From NCBI RefSeq assembly GCF_032883915.1, contig NZ_CP120717.1, forward strand, positions 3,727,697 to 3,791,696: a stretch of 64,000 nt of DNA, in the 5' to 3' direction. The DNA is from Endozoicomonas sp. 8E. Lineage in GTDB: Bacteria; Pseudomonadota; Gammaproteobacteria; Pseudomonadales; Endozoicomonadaceae. Position numbers and translations under genes: made by a program. This document shows, in pieces, positions 43,290 to 50,982 of this stretch (its first letter is position 1; every line of letters begins with the position of its first letter). The notes under the pieces were generated by a model, which saw only the letters and a list, made by a program, of their open reading frames with translations, had not been told where the DNA came from and ran no database searches.

Positions 43290-44345
43290 TTACTGCTTAA
43301 TATCGCTCCAGCGAATTTCTCCGGAGCGAATTCTCTGTGCCGACATGTAATAAACCAGTTGACCCGCTGTTACTCGCTGTTCACCATCGGGGTTGAGAAC
43401 CAGATCATCACCGGTGGCCGTTTCAGCGACTCCCAGAACAATGGCTTCATGTTGCTCCTTCATAAATTCCAGCAATCGATTGAACCTCACTCCCTTAAAG
43501 TCTTCAGGGACTTTAACACTGTATTGTGTGGGGCCAATCAGCGTTGACAGCAGCTGCCCCTGGATTCGAGAAGAGCCGGGGTCCTGAGCTGATCGCACCA
43601 GCATCTCCATGGAAACACTGGTATGACACTCCACTTGCGGACAATGGGACTTCAGCAGTTTAACCATATGTTCATACTCAAACCAGGCCACAATATGAGC
43701 GGTTTTCGTCATCGCTGTTACGGTCAGGCAGCTGGTCAGTGTTTTGTCATCGTTGGAGCGGTAAATGATGACCCGGTCGGCAGAAATCACTCCTGCCCGA
43801 CTAAGCAATTCATAATCACTCAGGCTCTTGCCTTGAATAAACAAAACCTGATCAGGAAAAGGGTTGTCCATCTCTTCTGTGGCACAGAGCACCACCTTAC
43901 GATCTTCTCTGCGGATATCCCCGAAAATCAGTTCGATCATTCTGGCTGTCCTTTCAGGATGCCAGCCCAAAATCACTATATGCCCGGTCAATGCTGAATA
44001 ATCGCCTTTGCCCTTCATATTTTTTCTCCATAACTCGACAAAAAATGAAGACAGCTTGCCGAGAAAGCCAGCAAAAATCACCAAGCCACCCGGCATTAAA
44101 AAAAGTGAAGCAGTCATTTTTCCGCCCGCTGTCTGTGGGGTGAAATCGCCATAACCCACCGTGGTTGCCGTGGCCACAAAATAATAAAACCAGTTCTTTG
44201 GAGAAGTCAGTTCCTGTTCTCCGAACAGCCACATTAACAACCAGCTGCCAAAAAATAACAGCAGCAAAACAACAAGCAGTGCCAGCCAGCTCAACCTCAT
44301 CAGATTCTGAGTGATAAAGTGCAGGCTAGTTTTTATCGGCCCCAC
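43290..44345 (-). CDS. Potassium channel with TrkA-N (RCK) domain
   Basis: 351 residues. Two spans flank the selectivity filter TVGYGD (62-67), so this is a two-TM K+ channel subunit (MthK-like layout). A cytoplasmic RCK Rossmann domain follows (HIVILGWHPERTARMIELIF, VIIYRSNDDKTLTSCLTV), then a C-terminal TrkA-C-like part (about 260-351). The nucleotide-binding glycine pattern is atypical (GWHPER instead of GxGxxG), so ligand gating may differ. GTG start at 44345 with GGAG 8 nt upstream. It is the last of three co-oriented genes with QmcA and NfeD, 16 bp after NfeD. Confidence 0.9.
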   Translation of the reverse strand: MGPIKTSLHFITQNLMRLSWLALLVVLLLLFFGSWLLMWLFGEQELTSPKNWFYYFVATATTVGYGDFTPQTAGGKMTASLFLMPGGLVIFAGFLGKLSSFFVELWRKNMKGKGDYSALTGHIVILGWHPERTARMIELIFGDIRREDRKVVLCATEEMDNPFPDQVLFIQGKSLSDYELLSRAGVISADRVIIYRSNDDKTLTSCLTVTAMTKTAHIVAWFEYEHMVKLLKSHCPQVECHTSVSMEMLVRSAQDPGSSRIQGQLLSTLIGPTQYSVKVPEDFKGVRFNRLLEFMKEQHEAIVLGVAETATGDDLVLNPDGEQRVTAGQLVYYMSAQRIRSGEIRWSDIKQ

Positions 44346-44361
44346 GATTTGTTCTCCACGG

Positions 44362-44811
44362 TCAGTTATGTCTGTCGATCAGAAGTATCATTCCTTCTGT
44401 GCCGGTGACGATGACTGAGCAACCTTTCTCAAAGTCTCCGGGCGCTTTAACGGACCAGAGGGTATCACCAACCCTGATCTTTCCCTGCCCGCCAGGCAGG
44501 TCATTTTCCAAAACCAGCACCAGGCCGATCAATTGAGCAGAACGCTGATTTAACTGAGGGTGATCACTTTTTTCATTCACCCGACGGAAAAACTTCCAGT
44601 AAGCCACCGTAAAGATCAGGCTACCCAATGCAAACCAGACCAGTTGCCAGGCCCAACTGATTTCGGGCAGCAGCCACACCAACGCCGCCAGTAACAAAGC
44701 CGCTGCAGCACTGCCCAGAAGGAAGCCACCTGCCCCGAGCGCTTCCAGACCAAGACACAGGAACGCAACAATCAACCAGTGCCAGGGTTGCAAAGTATTC
44801 AGAAAGTCCAT
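44362..44811 (-). CDS. NfeD-like (YbbK/YbbJ-type) membrane protein
   Basis: 149 residues. Spans at about 8-28, 32-50 and 56-75 are followed by a soluble OB-fold NfeD domain (LIGLVLVLENDLPGGQGKIR, GTEGMILLIDR). This is the short NfeD form that is almost always encoded beside a stomatin/SPFH protein and is thought to work with it in membrane quality control. ATG 44811 is 18 bp after the qmcA stop; an in-frame TTG at 44832 would overlap that stop. Confidence 0.9.
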   Translation of the reverse strand: MDFLNTLQPWHWLIVAFLCLGLEALGAGGFLLGSAAAALLLAALVWLLPEISWAWQLVWFALGSLIFTVAYWKFFRRVNEKSDHPQLNQRSAQLIGLVLVLENDLPGGQGKIRVGDTLWSVKAPGDFEKGCSVIVTGTEGMILLIDRHN

Positions 44812-44828
44812 TGATATACCAGATCCTG

Positions 44829-45743
44829 TCAAGGTGTTTTCTTCAAGCCATCAACGAGCTCTTTAATACCCGCCAACGAACCAATCACATTACCCGCTTC
44901 CAGTGGCATCATGATGGTCTTGCTGTTTTCTGCGGCCGCAACGGATTGCAAGGCATCCACGTATTTTTGCGCAACAAAATAGTTGATAGCCCGGGCGTCG
45001 CCATTAGCAATAGCCTGGGAAACGACTTCAGTTGCCCGCGCTTCCGCCTCTGCCAGTCTTTCCCTGGCCTCAGCTTCTCTCTTGGCTGCTTCCAGCTCAC
45101 CTTCTGCCTGCAGAATCTGAGCCTGTTTTTCACCTTCTGCTACTTTAATTGCCGCTTCCCGGCTACCTTCTGCTTCAAGTATCTGAGCTCTTTTCTCCCG
45201 CTCCGCTTTCATCTGACGGGCCATGGATTCCACCAGATCATTAGGAGGAGCAATGTCCCGAATCTCGATGCGAGTCACTTTCACTCCCCATGGGCTGGTA
45301 GCTTCGTCCACCTTGACGAGCAGCATGTTGTTAATACGGTCACGGTTGGACAACATCTCATCCAGCTCCATGGAGCCGAGAACCGCACGAATATTTGTCA
45401 TCACCAGATTCTGCATAGCCCGATAGAGTTCATTGACCTCGTAGGACGCGCGAACAGCATCCTGAACCTGGTAAAAACAAACGGCGTCTGTCGTTACCTG
45501 GGCATTATCGGAGGAGATAATTTCCTGTGAAGGTATATCAAGAACCTGCTCCATCATATTGATTTTCTTACCAATCCTGTCAACGACAGGCACTATAACA
45601 TGCAGACCGGGAGACAGTGTTCGTGTGTACTTACCAAAACGTTCTACAGTGAAATGAAAGCCCTGTGGAACCATTCTGACACCTGTGCCTATCAGCACAG
45701 CGATCAGGACTACCAATGCAATGGCTGTAATCTCAAAGCCCAT
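44829..45743 (-). CDS. qmcA: SPFH/Band 7 (stomatin-like) membrane protease adaptor
   Basis: 304 residues. One N-terminal anchor ([20 protein letters not shown]), then the Band 7/PHB domain ([50 protein letters not shown]), then a long Ala/Glu-rich coiled coil (about 195-270) for oligomerisation. In E. coli QmcA and YbbJ form a similar pair. It is the first gene of the QmcA-NfeD-K+ channel operon and is divergent from the MoxR operon across 220 bp. Confidence 0.92.
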   Translation of the reverse strand: MGFEITAIALVVLIAVLIGTGVRMVPQGFHFTVERFGKYTRTLSPGLHVIVPVVDRIGKKINMMEQVLDIPSQEIISSDNAQVTTDAVCFYQVQDAVRASYEVNELYRAMQNLVMTNIRAVLGSMELDEMLSNRDRINNMLLVKVDEATSPWGVKVTRIEIRDIAPPNDLVESMARQMKAEREKRAQILEAEGSREAAIKVAEGEKQAQILQAEGELEAAKREAEARERLAEAEARATEVVSQAIANGDARAINYFVAQKYVDALQSVAAAENSKTIMMPLEAGNVIGSLAGIKELVDGLKKTP

Positions 45744-45963
45744 TTAGTCACTCCTTAGCCTGAAAAGTAGAATCAATTGAGCGAATAGTCTGACAGAAAA
45801 AATCAACAATGTCCTAAATCTGTCATAGCCCCTATAAAGTCAGGGGAATCATGGAAGGACAGTCTTCGTTGATCGGACAAAATATCAAATAAGTATTCAC
45901 AGCAGCTACAAACCTCGCTAGAGTGCTGACAGAACTCTAACGCCAAGAAATCCGATTGTGATC

Positions 45964-46800
45964 ATGAAATTCGATTCTACCAACAATTATATTGCAACCA
46001 GCGAACTGAAAACTGCTGTGAACGCTGCCATTGCCCTGCAACGTCCTCTTCTGATCAAGGGCGAACCCGGAACCGGAAAAACCATGCTCGCAGAAGAAGT
46101 GGCAGAATCCCTGGGCAAACGACTTTTGCAGTGGAACATCAAATCCACCACCAAGGCCCAGCAGGGATTGTATGAGTACGATGCAGTTTCAAGACTGCGC
46201 GACTCCCAGCTGGGCGATGAAAAAGTACACGATATCAGCAATTACATCGTCAAGGGTAAATTGTGGGAGGCCTTTGACGCCGATGAACAGGTTGTTCTGC
46301 TGATTGATGAAATCGACAAGGCTGATATCGAGTTCCCCAACGATTTGCTTCAGGAACTGGATAAGATGGAGTTCTTTGTGTACGAGACCCGGAAAATGGT
46401 CAAGGCTCGACAGCGGCCCATCGTGATCATCACCAGTAACAATGAAAAAGAACTGCCCGATGCGTTTCTCAGACGCTGTTTCTTCCACTACATCCGATTC
46501 CCTGATCCGGCCACTATGAAGCAGATTGTCGATGTTCACTTTCCCACCCTGAAGCAGGGGCTGGTTTCCGAAGCTTTGCAGATGTTTTTTGAATTGAGGG
46601 ATATCCCCGGCCTGAAGAAAAAGCCTTCTACCTCTGAGCTGATTGACTGGCTCAAGCTATTGAACTCTGACGACATACCCGTCGATGTGCTCAGAAACAG
46701 CGATGCTCGCAGTGCTATACCGCCACTCTGCGGAGCCCTGGTTAAAAACGAACAGGATATTCATCTACTGGAACGGCTCGCCTTCATGACCCGTCGATAA
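45964..46800 (+). CDS. MoxR-family AAA+ ATPase
   Basis: 278 residues. Walker A is GEPGTGKT (33-40), Walker B VVLLIDEIDKAD (about 104-115), sensor 1 IVIITSNNEKELPDAF and the arginine-finger region LRRCFFHYIRFPD. MoxR ATPases act as chaperones for maturation of protein complexes together with a VWA partner, which is the next gene. Start chosen at ATG 45964; GTG 45958 in frame would add two residues. First gene of a four-gene operon with 9 bp to the VWA gene. Confidence 0.93.
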   Translation: MKFDSTNNYIATSELKTAVNAAIALQRPLLIKGEPGTGKTMLAEEVAESLGKRLLQWNIKSTTKAQQGLYEYDAVSRLRDSQLGDEKVHDISNYIVKGKLWEAFDADEQVVLLIDEIDKADIEFPNDLLQELDKMEFFVYETRKMVKARQRPIVIITSNNEKELPDAFLRRCFFHYIRFPDPATMKQIVDVHFPTLKQGLVSEALQMFFELRDIPGLKKKPSTSELIDWLKLLNSDDIPVDVLRNSDARSAIPPLCGALVKNEQDIHLLERLAFMTRR

Positions 46801-46809
46801 GGTGAACCG

Positions 46810-47991
46810 ATGCTGACTAACTTTTTCGATACGGTTCGCGCCTTTGGTGTCCCGGCCAGTACCCGAGAATATCTTGACCTGCTCAGAGCTGTGCAGGCTC
46901 ATGTAGTCTTCGCGGATAACGAAGCTTTCTATCAACTGTCCAGAGCCATACTGGTCAAAGATGAACGTCACTACGACCGCTTCGATAAAGCCTGCAAAGC
47001 TTTTTTCGACGGCATTGAGAGCGTTGAAGATCTGCTTGAAGCCACTATACCGGAAGAATGGCTCAGAAAAGAATTCATCAACCAGCTCAGTGAAGAAGAG
47101 AGGGAAAAGCTCAAGGCTCTGGGCAGCCTTGAAGAATTGATGGAGACACTGAAGCAGCGTCTGCAGGAGCAAAAAGAACGTCATGCCGGGGGGAACAAAT
47201 GGATTGGCACTGGCGGCACGTCGCCTTTTGGTGCTTATGGTAACAATCCAATGGGGGTTCGCATTGGGCAACACCAGAGCAGAAACCGGAGCGCCAGTAA
47301 AGTCTGGGATAAACGGGAATTTCAAAACCTGGATGACGATGAAAGACTGGGCAGTCGCAATATGAAAATGGCCCTGCGCAGACTCAGAAAATTCGCACGA
47401 CAGGGAGTTCCGGATCAGCTGGATCTCGATGACACCATTCGATCCACAGCCAATAAAGGGCTGCTGGACATAAAAATGGTTCCGCAAAGGCGTAATTCAG
47501 CAAAAGTACTGCTTTTTATGGATATCGGTGGCTCCATGGATGCTCACGTGAAAGACTGTGAAGCACTCTTTTCCTGTGCACGCTCTGAATTCAAGCATAT
47601 GGAGTTTTTCTACTTTCATAACTATCTCTATGAATGGGTCTGGAAAAACAACGTTCGCCGACAAACTGAAAAGACCGAAACCTGGGACATCGTTCATCGC
47701 TTTGGTAAAGACTACAAAGTGATTTTTGTTGGAGATGCCCAGATGTCACCCTATGAAATCACCTCACCGGGCGGAAGCGTTGAACACTGGAATGATGAAC
47801 CGGGGCACACCTGGATGCAGCGTGTTCTGGATCATTTTGACAATGCTATCTGGTTGAACCCCATCAATAAAGACAGCTGGTTTTTCACCCATTCTACAAA
47901 GATCATCCATGAACAGCTGGAGGGCAGAATGTTCCCTCTGACGGTGAAGGGTCTGGAAGAGGGTATGAATGAGTTGTCTACTAAAAGCTGA
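46810..47991 (+). CDS. VWA domain protein (CoxE-like), MoxR partner
   Basis: 393 residues. The N-terminal helical region (about 1-130) has VPASTREYLDLLRAVQAHV, followed by a glycine-rich linker and a C-terminal von Willebrand factor A domain. The metal-ion-dependent adhesion site is readable as D238-I-G-G-S242 in LLFMDIGGSMDAHVKDCEAL, with FVGDAQMSPYEITS later. CoxE-type VWA proteins partner with MoxR ATPases to activate or load metal cofactors into targets. The partner oxidase is not obvious here, so the client is unknown. Confidence 0.9.
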   Translation: MLTNFFDTVRAFGVPASTREYLDLLRAVQAHVVFADNEAFYQLSRAILVKDERHYDRFDKACKAFFDGIESVEDLLEATIPEEWLRKEFINQLSEEEREKLKALGSLEELMETLKQRLQEQKERHAGGNKWIGTGGTSPFGAYGNNPMGVRIGQHQSRNRSASKVWDKREFQNLDDDERLGSRNMKMALRRLRKFARQGVPDQLDLDDTIRSTANKGLLDIKMVPQRRNSAKVLLFMDIGGSMDAHVKDCEALFSCARSEFKHMEFFYFHNYLYEWVWKNNVRRQTEKTETWDIVHRFGKDYKVIFVGDAQMSPYEITSPGGSVEHWNDEPGHTWMQRVLDHFDNAIWLNPINKDSWFFTHSTKIIHEQLEGRMFPLTVKGLEEGMNELSTKS

Positions 47992-47994
47992 GTT

Positions 47995-48351
47995 ATGAAA
48001 ACAGTCAAGGTTATAGAAGATTATCAGGCCTGCTACCCGGACCCAGTGACTTTCAGTGAAGGTGACAGTCTGATATTAGGTAAAAGTGATGATGAATTTC
48101 CCGGATGGATCTGGGTCACATCGGGATCGGGCAAAGAAGGCTGGGCCCCCCTGCCACTGATAAGACGCTTGAGTCAGAAAGAGGGGATTGCACTAGAGGA
48201 CTACAACGCCAGAGAACTCAGCGTGAATGTAGGCGAAGATTTGAGAATCTTGCGTGAGATTAACGCCTGGGGCTGGGTAGAAAATCAACAGAAACAGACG
48301 GGCTGGGTGCCTATTTCCAAATTCGCTGAATACTCTCATGAAAGCAATTGA
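47995..48351 (+). CDS. Tandem SH3-domain protein
   Basis: 118 residues made of two SH3-like beta-barrels. Unit one (about 1-58) has VIEDYQACYPDPVTFSEGDS, FPGWIWVTSGSGKEGWAPLP; unit two (about 60-114) has ALEDYNARELSVNVGEDLRI, WGWVENQQKQTGWVPISKF. Both show the eukaryotic-type ALYDY-like start, WW pair and terminal GWxP motif. There is no signal peptide, so they act in the cytoplasm, unlike typical bacterial SH3b cell-wall domains. It starts 3 bp after the VWA gene and probably scaffolds proteins of this operon; the partners are unknown. Confidence 0.85.
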   Translation: MKTVKVIEDYQACYPDPVTFSEGDSLILGKSDDEFPGWIWVTSGSGKEGWAPLPLIRRLSQKEGIALEDYNARELSVNVGEDLRILREINAWGWVENQQKQTGWVPISKFAEYSHESN

Positions 48352-48353
48352 TA

Positions 48354-49013
48354 ATGTTACTTTCAACCACTGAAAACAGTCAATGTCCCCTGTGCAGTGC
48401 CGTATCCAACGACTTTGCCAGCGATAAAAGAAGAGATTATTTCAGATGCACTAGGTGCTCACTGGTGTTTGCTGATCAAAAAAGCTGGCCAACGCCTGAG
48501 CAGGAACGCTCAGAATATGAGCTTCATAAAAACAACGCCTTTGAGCCGGGATATCGGAAATTTCTTTCAAGGGTGGCAGAGCCATTGAAAGACAGAATAT
48601 CTTTGGATGCAAAGGGACTGGACTTTGGCTGCGGGCCTGGCCCCACACTTTCTTTGATGATGGCTGAAGCCGGTTGGCCTATGGCTCTGTATGACCCCTT
48701 TTTCCACCCGGATCAAAGCGCTTTGGAAAAAACATACGATTTTATTACAGCCACTGAAGTCATAGAGCACATCCATCAACCGGATGTATGGTTGCCGAAA
48801 CTCTGGGGTATGATCAGACCCGACGGGACACTGGTATTCATGACCAAAATGGTGATAGATCAGGAAGCCTTTTGCCGATGGCATTACAAGAATGACCCTA
48901 CCCATGTCTGTTTTTACTCAATAGAAACCTTTCAGTACCTTGCTGAACAATGGCAGGCAGTGCTCAGTTTTGAAGCTCGGGATGTTATATTTTTCTACAA
49001 ATCAATACATTGA
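48354..49013 (+). CDS. Class I SAM-dependent methyltransferase with N-terminal zinc ribbon
   Basis: 219 residues. CPLC (11-14) and RCTRC (about 32-35) make a zinc ribbon, as in some tRNA, rRNA and glycan methyltransferases. The methyltransferase core has motif I LDFGCGPGPTLSLM, YDPFF in motif II, DFITATEVIEHIHQPD in motif III/IV and RPDGTLVFMTKM. The methyl acceptor is unknown. ATG 48354 is 3 bp after the SH3 gene stop; TTG 48348 is in frame but not preferred. It closes the MoxR/VWA/SH3/methyltransferase operon. Confidence 0.88.
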   Translation: MLLSTTENSQCPLCSAVSNDFASDKRRDYFRCTRCSLVFADQKSWPTPEQERSEYELHKNNAFEPGYRKFLSRVAEPLKDRISLDAKGLDFGCGPGPTLSLMMAEAGWPMALYDPFFHPDQSALEKTYDFITATEVIEHIHQPDVWLPKLWGMIRPDGTLVFMTKMVIDQEAFCRWHYKNDPTHVCFYSIETFQYLAEQWQAVLSFEARDVIFFYKSIH

Positions 49014-49272
49014 ATAGAGGTATTACTATAAAGCACTCAAAAAAACTTCATCTCGGAAATGTCGAAGAAGTATTCGGGGTTATTTTGCAAGTTGGCAAGT
49101 ACGAAAGGCACATTGTTTCACTATGCTGGGTACAGTTGAGCAAGAATGGAAAGAGTGTCTAAAAAAACGATCTCTTGACTCAAGGCGACACAAAAGAGCA
49201 AATCCGTCTTCTGACGAAGCCAAGAGCCCATTAGAGGCAAGGACTCAAAGAGAAAAGCTGGGCATATTGTTC

Positions 49273-49470
49273 TCAGGTATCTTTTCTGATGACTTTATAG
49301 GGTCCGGAAATTGTCAGATCGCAGTCAGCTCCGATGTTTTTCTTATCAGCGTGACTGAGTTCAGCAGCGATCTTGGCAAAGCTCAGAGAAATCCTTTGGC
49401 ATTTACAATACCGGTCGACCTCTTCCTGCTGAAGTTCATTTAGATAGCTATCAACGAAATTCTCATTCAT
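49273..49470 (-). CDS. Possible 65-aa hypothetical protein
   Basis: A short minus-strand frame MNENFVDSYLNELQQEEVDR and further, with amphipathic helices and two close cysteines (YCKC). It has no clear ribosome site: CAATG follows an A-rich stretch and GAGGG is too far upstream. Its upstream DNA contains a TACCCTCTAGGGCA dyad (49483-49496) that resembles those before the 943-aa and 535-aa genes. An alternative plus-strand frame (49123-49443) overlaps it and looks less protein-like. I treat it as weakly supported. Confidence 0.3.
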   Translation of the reverse strand: MNENFVDSYLNELQQEEVDRYCKCQRISLSFAKIAAELSHADKKNIGADCDLTISGPYKVIRKDT

Positions 49471-49482
49471 TGTTTTTTAGAA

Positions 49483-49560
49483 TACCCTCTAGGGCATTCA
49501 TGGCTGATAACGAAGCTATCAGACAATTACTCTGTAGACTTACATTAACCCTGAGGGTGT
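49483..49560. promoter_or_regulatory. Two short GGG/CCC dyads in a gene-poor stretch
   Basis: TACCCTCTAGGGCA (49483-49496) and AACCCTGAGGGTGT (49547-49560) are close palindromes. The surrounding 49014-49272 and 49561-49755 contain no convincing gene on either strand. The first dyad shares CCCTCTA-GGG with the two sigma-E-like elements at 24.9 and 26.6 kb, but no GGAACTT lies nearby. Confidence 0.4.
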
Positions 49561-49755
49561 ATTATGAGAGCTGACGGCTTCGTTGTTGTTTGATTGCATT
49601 GAAGCATATCAAAATTCTGTTGCAAACTTGCTCTCCACCCTGGCAAGTTTTTATTCTTGCTTGATCGCAACCAGGTATGTTTTAGATAAAAAAGATTTCT
49701 CTGACGGTTATAGAACACACCAAAGTTCTGGCTTAATCAGCCAATTCAGAGACAA

Positions 49756-50052
49756 TCATAGCTGGATATCGCCCGATACCTGTTTGACCTGAAATAGCTC
49801 GAACAATCGATCCGTTTCCTGAGCGAGATGACGATCTCTGGCCATGACTCCTGACCCTTGATCAGACTCATGAGTCCCCCAGGCAACCGTTACTCTGCCC
49901 CACTCAATAACCATTCTTGGATGATGTACGTAGGACTCCGCCAGTCCCGCCACCGCATTAAGAAAACAGAGAGACTTCGAATACTTTTTGAAGGTATAGG
50001 ATCTCTCAAGGTGATCAACGCCTTCATACTGACACAACGTCCAGTTACTCAT
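49756..50052 (-). CDS. phhB: Pterin-4-alpha-carbinolamine dehydratase
   Basis: 98 residues. Regenerates the pterin cofactor of phenylalanine hydroxylase by dehydrating 4a-hydroxytetrahydrobiopterin. The family's core is visible: RSYTFKKYSKSLCFLNAVAG, AESYVHHPRMVIEWGRVTVA with the catalytic His pair, and WGTHESDQGSGVMARDRHLA. The C-terminus (FELFQVKQVSGDIQL) resembles relatives. No phenylalanine hydroxylase (phhA) is in the window, so the partner may be elsewhere. Confidence 0.88.
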   Translation of the reverse strand: MSNWTLCQYEGVDHLERSYTFKKYSKSLCFLNAVAGLAESYVHHPRMVIEWGRVTVAWGTHESDQGSGVMARDRHLAQETDRLFELFQVKQVSGDIQL

Positions 50053-50327
50053 AAACTATCCTCTTGGTGGTTTATTACCCTACCTGACAGGTATGGCGAT
50101 AAAGCGCTCTGATGCTACAGAGAAAGTTTATACAGATAACCCAGAAAGGATAAATGAATTTTGGGCTTTGATAGAACCTCCTTGACCAGGAAAAGGCAAC
50201 TGAATGAATAAACGTGCTAATCAGCAAGGGCTATACAGTATATATCTTTTCAAGACATAACTGCCTGATGGCTTGAGCCTCACATCCATACGCTGCACAG
50301 CCTGCTGCACATTACAAGAGCCTTTTA

Positions 50328-50726
50328 TCAGCTCTCTTCGGTTTCTTCCTGATCAACCTTTTCAGCCTGAAGTTGCTCCAACTCCTGCTTGCTGGCATTT
50401 AGCTGCTGAGTCAGCTGCTTCTGCTTGGTTTTCAGTGTCCCGTTCTCTGTCGTCAGAGTCCGGTTCTGCTCCTGCAGACGTTTGATCTGTTTCTTCATAC
50501 GATCAGGATTGCTGGCTCGCAGCGTTTTCAGCTCGTTATCAGCGCTCTTGACCTGCTTGTTCAGCTTTTCAGCCTTCTGCTCAGCCGCATCAAGCCGTGA
50601 CTTCAGCTGAGTCACTTCTTTATCGTGCTGATCAGTGATATCAAGGAGAGCTTGCAGGCGCTGTTGCTCAATAACGTCCAGTTCTTCATTTTTAAAGAAA
50701 CGGCCTCCCGCGCTCAGGGTACCCAT
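50328..50726 (-). CDS. Coiled-coil protein of unknown function (132 aa)
   Basis: 132 residues, nearly all coiled coil (heptads of Leu/Lys/Glu/Gln from about residue 15 to 120: DKEVTQLKSRLDAAEQKAEK, LQEQNRTLTTENGTLKTKQK). It starts MGTLSAGGRFFKNEELD and ends in an acidic tail (EKVDQEETEES). There is no signal peptide or membrane span, so it is cytoplasmic. Coiled coils cannot be assigned a family by eye. It sits alone between phhB and pepD. Confidence 0.75.
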   Translation of the reverse strand: MGTLSAGGRFFKNEELDVIEQQRLQALLDITDQHDKEVTQLKSRLDAAEQKAEKLNKQVKSADNELKTLRASNPDRMKKQIKRLQEQNRTLTTENGTLKTKQKQLTQQLNASKQELEQLQAEKVDQEETEES

Positions 50727-50878
50727 ATTAATTACCTACCTCCGAAAAGAGTTTGAAGTGATGACAATAGGAAGCAGCCCTTGCCAGCGCAGGGCATCCA
50801 CACATGTATGGGGGATATTTGATAATGAGATCAATTGTTCTTCATTCAATGGCTGGCAAAAGCAGACTGACTTTAGAC

Positions 50879-50973
50879 GGAGGCAAGTCTATTACACTTG
50901 CCTCCCCTAGGAAAGCGCAATTTACACAATTTTTTGCAATGCTGCCAGTTTATTTGCTCATTCTGGCAGCATT
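50879..50973. terminator. Two strong hairpins downstream of pepD
   Basis: GGAGGCAAGT (50879-50888) pairs with ACTTGCCTCC (50896-50905). AATGCTGCCAG (50938-50948) pairs with CTGGCAGCATT (50963-50973). Both are perfect but lack T-runs on the pepD strand. They probably form the 3' end of pepD and separate it from the coiled-coil gene. Confidence 0.5.
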
Positions 50974-50982
50974 ATTGGTCAA

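Noticed and set aside
44811-45530. 239-codon plus-strand open frame
   Set aside because: Antisense shadow of qmcA with no family resemblance.
49123-49443. 106-codon plus-strand frame in the gene-poor region
   Set aside because: No ribosome site, no recognisable motif, and it overlaps a more protein-like minus-strand frame; neither is secure.
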